A DNA stretch of 35,259 nucleotides from Acephala macrosclerotiorum (lineage: Eukaryota > Ascomycota > Leotiomycetes > Helotiales > Mollisiaceae): positions 1 through 35,259 of the forward strand of contig MU119639.1 in assembly GCA_014904845.1 (NCBI GenBank), written 5' to 3'. Positions 1 through 11,819 of the stretch are shown here, piece by piece. Both the position numbers and the translations under genes were made by a program. Numbering within the stretch: the stretch's first letter is position 1; the number at the start of each line of letters is the position of its first letter. The notes under the pieces were generated by a model, which saw only the letters and a list, made by a program, of their open reading frames with translations, had not been told where the DNA came from and did no database searches.

Positions 1-362
1 TCCGCCTAATTACTAGATATCTGAGTCGCGGGATCTTTTAATTAGAGCATTACGCATATTTCTTCTAAGTTTTAATAAAGTGGCAAGTAGATTCCCGGTA
101 AATTTTGAGCTAGTAATAAAAGGATTGAGTAAAATGATGCAATTCGCTAATAAACTCGCTTAAATATTGCATTCTCTGAGTTTAACACTCCACTTCTCTA
201 TTAAGACGTTAAATGAAATACAATCCGAGGAAGCAATTTAATTAGAATTGTTCGAAATACTTGGGATTTTAATTCTTGTGTATTTTTAAAAGGTGGTTAT
301 TGTGATGCGCAGCGCGGAATAAGGCGAGTTTTGGTGTAAAAACAGCAAATCACGGGAACTTT
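1..362. other. moderately AT-rich sequence, no gene seen
   Basis: This stretch leads into the left AT-rich island. No open reading frame of interest, RNA gene or repeat unit is visible. Base composition is intermediate between the island and the gene-bearing block, so it may be a partly degraded repeat, but nothing identifies one. Confidence 0.4.
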
Positions 363-572
363 ATGCCAGTTACTGTACACGAGCACAAAAAGGCGAAACA
401 ACCGGAAATGTCCAACAGCTTCGGTGGTCTCAAACAGCTCATCAATACCGATACCGTCACCCCCGATAACTACGTTTATATATACAGTGTCGTTAACGGC
501 GTCCCTTTACCAAAAAAGCAATTCAATAGACTAAAGAAGATATATTCCAACGAGCTACTAAGACACTGTTAA
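363..572 (+). CDS. short ORF of 69 codons, unrecognised, doubtful
   Basis: An ATG-to-stop ORF of 69 codons with ordinary base composition lies immediately before the AT-rich island. The product would be a basic, lysine-rich small protein with a central segment rich in Tyr and Val. There is no signal peptide, membrane segment or known motif. The sharp change to over 85% A+T right after the stop suggests a surviving fragment of a larger sequence, perhaps a transposon or gene otherwise erased by mutation. It could equally be a chance ORF. I do not recognise a family. Confidence 0.15.
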   Translation: MPVTVHEHKKAKQPEMSNSFGGLKQLINTDTVTPDNYVYIYSVVNGVPLPKKQFNRLKKIYSNELLRHC

Positions 573-1386
573 AAATAAACAAATAAAGCGATTTAAACTT
601 CGATCGACTGTAGTATATTTTAATTATTTAATTTCGAAAGTTTTATTTTTAATTTTTATTAAATTTATAATAATAAATATTAGTATTATTATTATATATA
701 CAAAGACGAAATAATTAAATAAATATTAAAAACTAATAATTTAATATTATAATTTTTTATAATTGATTTTAAATTGCTTATAAAAAACTTATAAAATAAA
801 GTTTTTAAAGAAAAAATATTTATAATTTGTTTATAAGTTTTATAAAATTATTATAAAAATATAAAAAATATTAGTTCTATATTTTATATTTTATAATAAT
901 AAATTTAAAATAAAATTTTTATATTAATATAATTTTTGTTTTTAAAATTTATTTAATTTTAAAAAAAGAATTATATAAAAAATATTTTATAAATTTAAAA
1001 ATTATAAAAATAATTTTTAAAATAAATTAAATAAATCTTTTTATTAATATAATAATTTTGAAAAAAATTATATTTTTATATATTAATAAATTAATAAAAT
1101 TATTTAAAATTTAAATTTTTATAATATTTAATTAAATTAAATTTATTAATAAACGTATAATATAATAAAATTTAAAAAATATATATATTTTTAAATAAAT
1201 TTTTATAAAAAATTTTTTATTAAAATTATAAAACGATTTTTTTATAATATTAAATAAAATAATTTATTATTATTAATATATTTTTCCAAATATAAAAAAT
1301 TAATTAAAAATTTTAAACGTAAAATTTATTATCGTTTTAATATTTAAATCTTTTTTTAAAGCGTCGATATTAATTTCCATTTTTTG
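573..1386. repeat. AT-rich island, probably RIP-degraded repeat
   Basis: The stretch is almost entirely A and T, with long runs and no coding potential on either strand. Most of the few remaining C and G bases sit in CpG dinucleotides (acg, tcg), and CpA is scarce. In filamentous ascomycetes this is the expected end state of repeat-induced point mutation, which converts C to T mainly in CpA context. The original element cannot be recognised. The right boundary runs into the 3' end of a broken gene. Confidence 0.75.
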
Positions 1387-2245
1387 TTATATCGTTTTCG
1401 AAATACTAAGGTTTTTTATATTAATTTTTTTTTTTTTTTGGAAATTGATTATGAACGCTTTTGCAAATTCGGAGAATTCTTTCTTCTTTATCTCCGGACT
1501 TGCATTTGCTAGTCGCATGATAGTTTTCTGGTTAACCTGGCTCCATAGCTTTTGATCAAGGTTGCGACCCTTTTTATCAAGTGCGTTCAGAATGGAGCAA
1601 TATCGATTCACCTACTATCGTCAGTAAAGTAAACTTCGTAGCGTTGAGAAGTAGCCTTCGTATCGGGTTCTGGTTTCCAACAATCACTGAAAGCGCTAGG
1701 CTGTTAAGCATAGCCTCGTCGGTGATAGCACTGAACAGAAGTTGAGCATAGTCCGTCGTAGACCGGACGTATGCCTGAAAATTCTCATCGTCCAGGTCTT
1801 TGAATGCATGACCCGCAGTAATAACAGTAAGATCATTGTATGCCTTCATATGAGACAGGAATTTCTCGGTTTGGCATACACCAACGGTCAGAATGAACCT
1901 CGAGACTCTGGGTACGATAGGCTATTACCTTTCCCATCCACCAAAATTGCGACTTATCTTTCTGATCTTTGCTGAATTTATCTTCATAGTCTTTGCTCTG
2001 ACTCAAGCTGTGATTGAGCAAGGCTTTCGAGGATTGGTCCGACAAGAAAGCTCTTAGGTCACTCGCCAACTCCTTTTTGAGGGAATCAGGTAGAGACTTT
2101 GAAATCACTGCTTTCTCGTTGCCAAAAATACTACTTTCAGTTGAACCTCTCCAATAAGCTGCCGCACCCAGCATATAGTTCTGGGAAGGCTTATGCAGGT
2201 CTATATCCGCAGGGCTATCATCGTTCGGAGAAAAGGGATGGGGAG
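1387..2245 (-). pseudogene. broken gene of unknown function
   Basis: Three minus-strand segments in different frames follow each other and read like one protein: about 2245-1900, 1849-1640 and 1610-1387. The first is rich in charged and Ser residues and includes AAAYWRGS and a Trp pair (FWWMGK). The second includes AGHAFKDLDD and SLALSVIVGNQ. The third ends beside the AT island. Codon choice looks coding in each piece, but stops and single-base frame shifts separate them (near 1890 and 1625), and no introns explain the joins. I do not recognise the family. It lies immediately 3' of the Hint-domain pseudogene on the same strand, so it may be part of the same decayed locus or a separate gene. 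Confidence 0.5.
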
Positions 2246-2383
2246 GTCGCTATTGGATTCAGCCGTGAAAGACTTCAGTTTTTGTGTGATCATGTATGGG
2301 ACCGGCTGAGAATGGCGTAACGACATTATTCTCATTACATTTCAGCTCGCAGTAGTGTCCTTTAACGTTGTTTGCTGCTAATT

Positions 2384-4566
2384 CTATTTTTTATAGTGAA
2401 GTTCAAAAAAGGTGTTAGGGGGGCCGGGTGCTGAATCTGTGGGCTTCCATTTTGTCGGCGTGAGGAGCTCGGCCAGATCCTGTTCGAGCCTTGAATTCAC
2501 TTCGATGTTGGCAGTCAAGATGAACATTAAAGTGTCGGGGGCGCTCGTGGCAGTGTAAAGTAGGTGTTTCCCAAGCCAATTTCTGTCGATGTCGGGTAGC
2601 GTTATGGTCACATTGTGCATGCCTTCAGTTGTCATAGTTATCCCGACTTCCACCTTGTGAAATGCTGCCCGTTTGTAAGATCTAGGATAAACAGCCGCTT
2701 CCGCTTGCGGGGATCTGGGAAGACGCCAGAATAAATTGGCCTATTAAGGCCTGTGCATGTTTCTGAGCTTGCGAAGGTTGTCAACAAGCTGTAGTCGGTG
2801 CTATCGCTTGCTTCAAAGACGTGTATAGCATCCATAAGTTTAGCATTGAAATGATTTGGGGATGCAGAATTGCCGGTAGATATAGCTCCATGAACGAATG
2901 TGCCACAAGCTGAGGTTCTAACCATCCCATGTTTCTAAATCTTGAGGTTGGTGTTAGGCAACACACGTGACTAGTGTATTTCTCTTGCGTCGACCCGGGC
3001 AGGAGAAGCGATTTAGTGATCAACAAGAACGATGCCTTCGCAGATAGAGAGCTCAGGAGGTTCGAGGGGCGATTGACTGTTGATAGCAGCCACGGTGTGG
3101 CGGTGGTACCTGTCGGTGGATCGGATTGCCAGTTTCTTCTGCCGAAAAGAATCCCAATGAAAGAGTGGGTACGTGCGAGCATGGAAGGAAGAGTGAAGAT
3201 GGCGGTTCTCCGTCTTTGCCTTGTGATGAGCTCTTATTGCCTCGAGATGCGTTGCTAGATGGGAATGAGAATTGACAAAAGCTCACTCCAACGATTTGAT
3301 CAGGCCAAATCCAAAGATGGTCTTGAGAGAAGGGTAGTTGAGGGACCTAGTTTGAAGCTAGGAAAAGAATCATTATCACAAGTAATACTAACTAATGCCG
3401 CGAATCGGCGGTGCTCCTTTGGTGATAGAATGGTCATCCCTTCCTTCAAGCGATTGATAGTTATCTCAGGATAGTTGGCTACCACTAAAAAGCCGTTTGC
3501 GTGGTAAGTGCATGCGCCCTTATCGCCTTTGCGGAAGTGAAGGCCAAACATATCGGAGCCGGTGATGTGTTTCGTAGAGAAACTCTTCAGCAAGAATTCT
3601 CTATAGACACTACCGTCCCCGGATATCTTCAGAAGAACATCTCCAACGTTGAGCTGATGAACTTGAATTCCAGGATTTTCTTCTCGGGCGATCTCTGGCT
3701 TGATCGATTTCACACCGGCTTTGGTGATGAATATATGGCCAGGCGTGAAGAAGGGCTCCGCATCATTGAATTCGTAGATCCAGCAATGATTGCCATCGTC
3801 TATAGAAGCCGTAACATCCTCATCAGATAAGATGCCATAGTCTCCAGGAAGTCTGGCAAGGACTTTGGTGCCAGGAGTTAAGTCCTCAATTGCAACATCA
3901 CCAGAATCTGTCCGCACAAGGGCGCCAGGAACAAAACAAGAGAAAAAGCCAGACGTAGTGGTCTTTTCATATGGATCTCCAGTGTTGAACAGTTTGCTTG
4001 GAAATTGATCCAGTCCACAAGCGCTTCCCCATACGTTGTGATAATATAATTGGTCGGAGGACATCTGCCGGTGCTGGCAGGTGTACTTTCCTGCGTTGAG
4101 CTGCTCTTTCCAGCTTGCGCTTGAGCGAGCTCTCTGGCACCGGAGCCCCGCATAAACTCGTTGAACGCACGGCCAATAGAGGAAACGAATAACCCTGCAA
4201 TGCCTCCTCATTTGGGACTGACAACTCCAAAACTTCCCGAAGGGAATTGTCCTTTTTGGTGAAGGGGAAGCACGCCCGAGCGAAGGGGGTCCAATGAAAG
4301 GATGCAGATTTCTTGCTGATCTCGCCAAGTGACAGTCCGCCTAGCAAGCCAGCCTTCGATTGTGGCGCCTTGGAGATAGTTTCCCGTATTTGTTCATACA
4401 GATACGCGATGCTTTGCGCATATGCTGGGTTGCCGCTAGCATAAACTTCGATGAGCTGGTGGTGGATGAAACGGGGCCGAAAATGTGATGGACGAACTCT
4501 GTCAGCTGAGACATGGGACCACATAGCGGTGCCACCGGCCTCATTAAGGGGGTGGGGTGGCCCCAC
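2384..4566 (-). pseudogene. Hint-domain (Hedgehog/intein-like) protein, multiply frameshifted
   Basis: The best piece (about 4005-3300) is a clear Hint domain. It starts with the Cys of CFVPGALVRT, continues with a conserved IEDLTPGTKVLA strand and a TPGHIF block holding the conserved His, and ends with YHANGFLVVANYPEIT. Upstream, the frame of 4566-4205 (Tyr- and Ala-rich, SIAYLYEQIRE) passes near 4205 to a second frame (GLFVSSIGRAFNEF, TTYGEALVDWIN), which passes near 4005 to the Hint frame. Downstream, frames change again near 3300, in 3050-2900 and near 2645, where DYSLLTTFAS, FPDPRKRKRLFILDL and TSAPDTLMFILTANIE look conserved. Hint domains carry out self-splicing or cleavage at the N-terminal Cys. 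Secreted and intracellular fungal Hint proteins exist, but their role is poorly known. At least four frame changes without plausible introns make this a pseudogene. Confidence 0.7.
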
Positions 4567-4572
4567 CCCCTT
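4546..4572. repeat. perfect 12-bp GC-rich inverted repeat with 3-nt loop
   Basis: The arms aagggggtgggg and ccccaccccctt are exact reverse complements separated by tgg. The hairpin lies at the 5' edge of the recognisable Hint pseudogene. It contains G-tracts that could also form unusual structures. Function unknown. Confidence 0.85.
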
Positions 4573-4989
4573 CTGTGATATAAAGGCCTTTTGTAGCCAT
4601 TTTTACCACCAATGCAGTCTTTACCAAGCAACTGACAAACTCGATGCAAAGCGCCATGTCGTTGAACACAGAAAGCAGATGATTGCTGGAGGGTGGCAAG
4701 AGGCCCATTTAGCTAACCCCTGCTCAAAAGAGTTGCGGCACTTGGAGATGCAGGACAGCTTTTCCCGATTTAAACAATTGCAGGTAGACATTGGAAACGC
4801 CTCGCCTCATTTGGGGGATGGGGCAGGGGGCGCAGATAATTATGGGGCTCTGTCATCGCATACAATGGCATAGCAATCACACTAGCTTCAGCAGCCATCT
4901 TATCTTCAAGAGAAGGGCTTGTTTCCTACACAGCATCAGCCGGTATCATTGAAGAAAAGCACCGGGGGCTTTACAACCTTGACGAACTT

Positions 4990-5232
4990 CTAACCATAGT
5001 CATAACCATTATTGAACGTCTTAGAAATTCCATACGCGATGGTGAGAACCTTATATCGATTGGTGATATCCCAGACTTTGGGATCGAGCTCCCCATAGAC
5101 ACTATGTTCGACTCCATTACGGCAGGTAAACTCATCAAGACCAAGGAGCGTGCGCATGGCAGTGATGGCTTCGTCGTTGGCAAATGGGTGCGGGGCCACA
5201 TCGATCAGCGCCAGAAGGGGTTCCTTGACCAT
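4990..5232 (-). pseudogene. coding-like fragment, possibly the N-terminal part of the Hint-domain gene
   Basis: An 80-codon minus-strand segment has strongly biased third codon positions. It encodes an acidic, aromatic-rich sequence including FANDEAITAMRTLLG, a Cys-Arg-Asn motif, and YKVLTIAYGISKTFNNG. It stops at 4990, and the sequence on to 4600 is interrupted by stops in every frame. Its distance and orientation suit the N-terminal region of the ancestral Hint-domain gene, but continuity is not shown. Just upstream are a 16-bp palindrome and a MITE-like insertion. The opposite strand is also open here, but its codon use is less coding-like. Confidence 0.4.
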
Positions 5233-5248
5233 CTCGAGAGCTCTCGAG
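5233..5248. repeat. 16-bp perfect palindrome
   Basis: CTCGAGAGCTCTCGAG reads the same on both strands. It lies between the broken coding fragment and the left TA of the MITE-like element. It may be chance or a target-site feature. Confidence 0.8.
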
Positions 5249-5250
5249 TA

Positions 5251-5670
5251 CGGAGAGCGTGGTATAAAGTGACTGGACTACAGCGTATTTGACTCACAAA
5301 TGCCCTGTAAGCATGGCATAAGGCGCTGGAAGACCCTATAACTGCAAGCTTCACTTTATAAAACGCTGGGAGTGGTCGACTAAGGGTACTACGCCGCTCG
5401 AAGGCTAGTGCCTACAATTACAGGGTATTAATCGCTTCACTGCCTTATGAGGTCTATTTCTAGGGTTGTGGTTGCTATACTGGCAATGCGCCTCTCGCTA
5501 AAGTCCCCTGAAAGGTGTGGCACCCCTTGTGGAGATCAATTGGATTGCTTTCAGGCTCGTAGCCTGGGGATACAGCGCATTTCAGCTTCCTTTGCCTCCA
5601 TAACAGCGTATGATAGTGGATTTATAGGCCTTATGCCATGTAGTCCAGTCACTTTATGCCGCGTTCTCTG
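5251..5670. mobile_element. MITE-like element, Tc1/mariner type
   Basis: The outer 30 bases (5251-5280) and the reverse complement of the last 30 (5641-5670) agree at 26 positions, and all four mismatches are transitions. The shared core is ataaagtgactggacta. Each end is flanked by TA (5249-5250 and 5671-5672), as expected of the TA target duplication of Tc1/mariner elements. The interior carries no transposase or other credible ORF, so the element would be non-autonomous. All-transition mismatches fit RIP-type mutation. It sits just upstream of a broken gene. Superfamily assignment rests only on the TA and the inverted repeats. Confidence 0.65.
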
Positions 5671-5672
5671 TA

Positions 5673-6966
5673 TCTCAGGTGATTTCTCCATATTGGAGGA
5701 ATGTTGCAGGCGAACAGCGGTGAGTACACTTGCGCAGGAGAGGAAATTGTTCAAAAGAAACTCTGATGATGTATTGGGGAAGTCAATGTAGAATTCGGGG
5801 GTCTTATTATAAAACCATAACCTCGCTCGAGTTTCGCAGGGGCAAGTCCAGAGTTCATGTCAGAGCAGCTTTGAAGACATGTCTCAGGCTAGACCGAACC
5901 CCTCTCCACACGAAATGGCTATCTCGCTGCAGAAACATCAACTCCGAGCCACCGGCAGTGCGCCCTCGATTAAGAGAATAGCAGTAAGGCTACACGACGA
6001 TACTTCACAGGTTAACGATCGGAAATAATAAAATATAGTGGTAATGTCACTTAGCATATGGCTGGATCAATTGGCGAATCTGAGGTGGAAGCGACGCTCA
6101 ATCCCAAGATGACAATCATCATCAGGAGCTGAACATTAACCACCATCACTACGCCCGATCGCCATCTTGTTTTGAAACTACTCGCGATGGGTTTATATTG
6201 ACTTTCTTGCATGAGAATGGTACGATGATGCAAGCCTATCACCTTAATCTGCTTGGGACCGAGACTAGTAGGGACCTCGACCATCAGTCACTTGACCACC
6301 AAAAACATATCTTCCACTCCTCAAAATATCTAGTAAAGACAAGGAGCGAAATTCGGAAAACATGGAGAAAGGTGGCTAAGAGGTGTTACTCATGCATTAT
6401 CGCATCAACCTAGTACCTAAATTTTAACCTGTACGAGTCTTCCCACCTGCATTTTGTTCCTCGATCAAGATCTCATGCATAAAATCATGTAGCCTAGCTA
6501 TCCTAGACTTCTTTTCCTTTTCGCTCACAGGCTCAAGCTATACACATCGCACCTCGGCCCCTAGCTGGTGCTGCTCATACTACGTCATTCGTCTGGTCTC
6601 CTCGCATTGTCCATTCCCCCTTCGTATCCGTGCCACGCCACACCGAACGCCAGCCATCCATCCACCCCTTAGTCCATAGCAATCAAAGCAAGTCCATCGC
6701 CTGTCAACGCCACCGAAACGCCTGTCCTTGATATGAGCTTCTTCAAAATTGAAATCCCAGACCCATACCAGGAATAACCAGACCCATAAACACAACCGGT
6801 CGTGTACAATGTACATCAGCTCAGGACTCCCGCAATAATCCTACAATATCTTCTTCCACCCTCTTCATTGTTGCTGCTTTCATAGTCGATCATGCATTCA
6901 TGCCATCGCCGCATTTTATTCTTCCTTCATATGTTCCGTCGTGATGTTGAAACCAATACCATCCAT
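5673..6966. other. intergenic, no gene seen
   Basis: Only short ORFs without family resemblance are found on either strand. The right-hand part, next to 6967, should hold the 3' untranslated region of the phosphodiesterase gene. No repeat or RNA gene is recognised. Confidence 0.4.
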
Positions 6967-9900
6967 TCACTGACTCCCATCATCATCCTCACTCCTCCCC
7001 ATCCTCGACCCACCAACCGGCATCGGTGGACTAGAACTCTTACTCCTCTTCCAAAAATTCATCCTAAACCTTGAAGGTTTCTTCTTCAGCGTCTTTACCC
7101 TATCAATAACCATCATTCCCTTATTCTCTTCTTTCTCCTTCCCATCTTCACCTACGGCCGATGAGCATTCACCCTTGTCCCTATATCTGCTTTCTCTCGG
7201 ACTGGGCGTTGGACTTGAGCTTGGACAAGGGCTACTTCGCGTGAGTCGATTAGGAGTACTGGTTCGATTCGGACTCGCGGTTGGTGTTAGGACTTGGAAG
7301 GCGTCTTTGGAGAGGGATTCGGAATCGCTCATTATGCTCGTGCCTTTGGTGCTGGGACTGAGTGGCATCTTGCCTGTTGTGGCGGAGGTGGCTGAGGAGC
7401 TGCCGTTTTCTGTTCCTTCACTGCTACATTCGGTTCGTTTGCCTTCGGGGCTTTGGGATTTGGGCTCGAGTGGTGTTGGAGGGTCGACGACCACGGCGTC
7501 TGTCACGAGTGATGGCTGCACCGAGAAGCCGTTAATGTGCGTCCCGTTCAGCAGCACCTGATTATCTTGGCTAGGATGATCGAGTAATCCGGGAGCACTG
7601 GCTGTTGCGAAGCTTAGCTGGAGTTGACTTGGCTTGACCGTGCGCTTCGAATTCTCTGATCCTTCGCTTGCCGATCCCGATTCGTCCGTTAGAGAGACAG
7701 GCGACGTCGAGATCTCGGGTAGCGTTCCATGATGTGGTTCGGCCTCATCCAGAACACCATTCGTTGGTGTTAAGGAGGGTTTGCTTAGCAACGCCTTTCT
7801 CAAGTCCGAAAAGTCAGGGGACAATGACGTGGCATTACTTAACTTCTGGTGACTTGCATCAGAAGGATTTGCCACGCTCATCGTACGCGGGGAGAACATG
7901 CCGTCCTTCATTAATGAATCTTCGCTGTCCTGTCTTGCTTTTGCTTGCTCTTCTGCAATCTTTCCTTCCCAAGCAGACTTGTTAGAGTTCAGCTCATCAA
8001 CGGTGAAGGCCATCCCTGGCATAACATCAGTGACACCTTGGAACAATGGTATGGCAAACATGTTCATGAAGTTGATCTGCGACTTTCCAAGTTCGATAAC
8101 CTCCCGGACGGGAGCTGCAAATAGTGCTGAAGGTATACCGAGGTCCTGCTCCATCGATGCTTGGCGAGCAAACTCGTCTGTTAGTATCATGGTCCATTGA
8201 GCCGCAACATCGTATTTTCGGGCCTAAGAAGATTAGCGAGACATTGAATACAAGAAGATCTAGACATACCACATTGCTGATATCAGCACACTTGATCAGC
8301 AATGAACAAGCAAGAGTCCGGTGCTCCTCGATGAGCCTACCATTCCAGCCATCAGTTGTCCCTTTGTTCTCGTGCAACTTATCTTGCAACCAACCGAGCT
8401 TCTTCATGTAGTCGAAATGTAGGCCCATATCGGTCGCGAGAATGGAGTTGATCATCAACTGTCTCATCTCAACTCCCTGAAAAGCGGATGGCCAATGACG
8501 ACGAAGAATTTGTGAGTATGCGGCACAGTGGAATGATTCGAGAACCGATCTGTCGTTGTAGAGCTGCGCCAGAGGAGCATTGAGGGTAACGAGGAAGGCA
8601 TTATTGACACCAGGATGTCCAACATCGTGACCAATGGCGGTGATCAGTAAGGTGAGAGCGTCGAAAGGTCGGATGAGTTGTGCAATTGGTGACGGTGGTG
8701 GGTCTGAAGAGTTGGTGGAAGCGGGATATGGAGGTAACCTTTGAAGTCGTACAAGGAAGTGGAAACAGGCTTGTAAGACATCAACGACATGGCGAAAATT
8801 GTGATAGGGAACAAAGGCATTGTACGCCGAACGACTGGCTAATAAGAAGCCTGTGAGATTTTCTGCATCGGGTGTTAGCATGCGGCGTCACAAACATCCG
8901 AAACATAGCCACAAGATGTTCCGCCTTACCTGTTGATATCCGCCACTTCTCAAGTTCAGGCATTGCAAGCGCATGTTGTAGCATGAGCAGTGCTGCATGG
9001 AGAAGCTCGTCGTCTGTAAAGTCGTGCGCTGAAAAATTCCATGAACCAACAGCTGCTTGAATCTTCTCGCGGCGATCTAATGCAATGGATATCCTCACAT
9101 GCCCAAACGGCTCCTCCTCGCCGCCAACTTTGCAGATGCCATCCATTAACCCTGAAACCATAGCTTCTCGTAGATATGCATAAGGCTTCTGATCATCCAC
9201 TCCCACCCAAGATCGTTTCCTGCCCCGCTTCATTTCGAGTAATGCTCTTTGTTCCTTTGATGCATCCTTATGCGCCCTGTACGCATGTATGGCGAGGCTC
9301 GGTAAGCGTTCGTGCAGAAGCGGACTCGTCAAGACGTCTACCGCTCCAATGTCTAGATACCGGACGGTTCGAATCTGGTCCAATGGCTTGACCAAACCAG
9401 CACGCTTCTTCGATGAGAAAGAGTAACTGAATTGTTTCCGCGACTCCGAGTCCGTTCGTTCTCTGGATATTGTGGGCAGAGAATTGTGTTCTGGTATTGA
9501 GACTACCGCCACAGGAACCACTAGCCTTGACAAGCTCTGGTATTGTATTTCCGACACTATCCACTGCAGTAGCCTCAGCCCGTATGCTTCCTCAGAACGC
9601 TCCTCGTCGTAGAGTCCAATTTGTTGCTTCGAACTTGGAGATGGCGTCCGTATCTCCCTCCCGGGTCTCTCGTTCAATTGATCTTCGTAGGGGATGTCGA
9701 TGAGGACGAGGGTAGGTATTAATTCCACAATTGAGGATTGGTTCAATTCGGATAGCTTGGATACGCAGGATTTCCCAGAAGTACAGATATGGACTGGGAG
9801 AGATTGTCAGAATTGAATTGGGAGACTGGTCATGAGACCTACCTTCACTAAATGTCTCAAGCAGGACTTGAAGGTTCTCGTCCAAGGGACTGGGACCATT

Positions 9901-10035
9901 GGAAACCGGCGCATAATCGTCTGCAGTCCCTGGGCCCTTATATTCCGTCCTTGATGTCGCATCGCCTCTCTTCACCAGCCTGTCCTCCCGGGCTGTGCGA
10001 TCCACATACACAACATTGCATGCAGCGTAGTCCAT
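6967..10035 (-). CDS. class I 3',5'-cyclic-nucleotide phosphodiesterase (high-affinity cAMP type)
   Basis: Hydrolyses cAMP to AMP and so damps PKA signalling in the cytosol. Exons 10035-9843, 9793-8930, 8862-8270 and 8223-6967 join in frame to 968 residues. The introns are 49, 67 and 46 nt, with donors gtaggt, gtaagg and gtatgt and branch sites such as gctaaca. The start (MDYAACNVVYVDR) has G at -3 and +4. The first 350 residues form the variable fungal N-terminal region. The HD-type catalytic domain (about 352-641) shows HNFRH (from His373), GHDVGHPG (His431, Asp432) and CADISN (Asp546), the metal ligands of PDEase class I. Residues from about 642 are Ser/Thr/Pro-rich and look disordered. 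This fits the Pde2/PdeH lineage rather than the low-affinity class II enzyme. The gene appears intact. Its long upstream region is shared with the truncated methyltransferase. Confidence 0.93.
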
Positions 10036-11166
10036 AACTGCTTCGCGCACCGCGACAGCGGAAGTCGATGTACCCTCTCGTCGTCCCCCAATCGAATTGG
10101 AATTTGGCCTATCCCCGGCGGTATATAGATGATATTCCCCGGCACAATATGCGATCTTTTGTATCAACCTTCCGTGTCGCACGGAGATGGCTCGAGCGCG
10201 CGCCTGTTCAGACGAGTCAGGCTTTCGTCAGAAAGACTCTGGGTCTCGTCGTGACGTGGAAGGCGTGCTTCGTGGTGATGTATGGGAAAGGGGGGGGGAT
10301 ATGATGTATTTCGTAGTTGTAGTCGCCGAAAAGGCGAATGGGGATGTTTCGCGGTTGCAGGGAAGGCGGGTGGAATTTGGGGCCCTGGTGAGCAGGTCTC
10401 GGAAAGGTCTCTCCTCTTTCCCTCTTCCGCAAATGCAAATCTCTGGGTCAATAGAAGTCCGACTGCAACCCTCTGTTACTCGCACACGTGTCGAGAACTC
10501 AGACAGCGGCAAGATTGGAGGTTTTGCTCTGGCAGCACATCAATTGCGTCTCGTACCACGGGTGACATGGAACTCGAGCTCGCGCGCGAATGCGAAAGCA
10601 CAGGCGGTCGAATGCGGTATGTGCAGGACGGGGGATCGCCAAGGCTGCGCTACAGACAACGTGAGAGACAAGAAGCAGGCGACGTCGTCATAACTGTCTC
10701 GAACGGATTCGAGGATCGTGACAATGGGCGGCGCTGGTGGATGCAGAGGTGGTGATGGAGTTTTGGAGAGAAGGTTTGGAGGTTTGAAGGTTTGAAGGTT
10801 GTGAAGAGGATTTGGTGGTTTCGACTAAGGTCCCTTGGAGGAGGAGTTCATGAGATTAGAGAAGAAGAGGGAAAGCCTGGAATGGTATTGGTATGGGAAG
10901 CAAGCAATCGGAAGCTGGATAGATTGGGTTGGCGCAGTGCCTGGGGCCGCTAGTCAGAGGGTACGGGCCTGCGATTGGCTGGTCCCGGGACTGGTGATCT
11001 TCAGTAAACTTCGGTGGGACCTCAGTGGGACTGCAGTGGGACTGCGGTGCTGGGATGTGCCGTCGGTCGTGACCACAGGAAATGTTCTCGAAGCCGTGGA
11101 AGGAGGCTAAATGCTTCGACGACGACGAGTGGGCCAGATTGCGCAAAGAAGGCGAGAGAGAGGCCA

Positions 11167-11196
11167 AGTGAGTGAGTGAGTGAGTGAGTGAGTGAG
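11167..11196. repeat. (AGTG)n microsatellite
   Basis: About seven uninterrupted tetranucleotide units, non-coding, in the upstream region of the phosphodiesterase gene. Confidence 0.9.
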
Positions 11197-11784
11197 GCCT
11201 CATCTGCGATGGCCGTTTCATCATCAATTCGATCACGATATCTATTCACCGGTATTCACATGTATTCACATGTATTCAATCTCTATTTGGAATGCGCGAG
11301 AGCACTGCAGCGGGAGGTATATCACCATACGGACAGCTTCCTCATGGTCGCTTCAGGAAGGTCGTCATATTAATATGGGCCGACCTTCTTCTTCGCTGCT
11401 TCTCGCTCAACCACCTCATCAGCATACGCTGGTGTACGAGTGCGCGATGGTTCCTGGTGGACAAGTTGGTCGACACCTTCCGCATTGCGCTTCGATCAAC
11501 CATCGCATGCCTTTCTTGTCGTGGAAGACATTCCCTTCTCTCGTCGAGGGTGTTCAGCTGTCATGTCAAGTATCGACTTTCCCGAATGCGCAGCCCGAGA
11601 AGAGGCAGGCGGAAGAGGCAGCATGCACGCTGCCTTCTGATGGCACGCTCGGCTTACTATTCGTAGCTCGAGTCCAGTATGTGTTTCAGATTTCCTTCTG
11701 CCTTTTTCCCACCACCCGTCCTGTTCGCGTTTCCCCTGAAAAGAACGCTGCACTCACAATACCCAACCAAACATCACCTTCTCG

Positions 11785-11785
<1 letters not shown>

Positions 11786-11815
<30 letters not shown>
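11786..11815. repeat. (CA)15 microsatellite
   Basis: Thirty bases of perfect alternating CA in non-coding sequence. Such tracts often vary in length between strains. Confidence 0.95.

Positions 11816-11819
<4 letters not shown>

Noticed and set aside
4874..5225. Long open frame on the plus strand opposite the coding fragment at 4990-5232
   Set aside because: The opposite strand's third codon positions look coding, and its orientation matches the Hint pseudogene. The plus frame is probably its shadow.
10187..10693. 168-codon plus-strand ORF upstream of the phosphodiesterase
   Set aside because: Other long ORFs overlap it in several frames, as expected of GC-rich non-coding DNA, and no domain is visible.
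11786..11815. (CA)n tract as a possible CRISPR or regulatory array
   Set aside because: It is a simple dinucleotide microsatellite without spacers.
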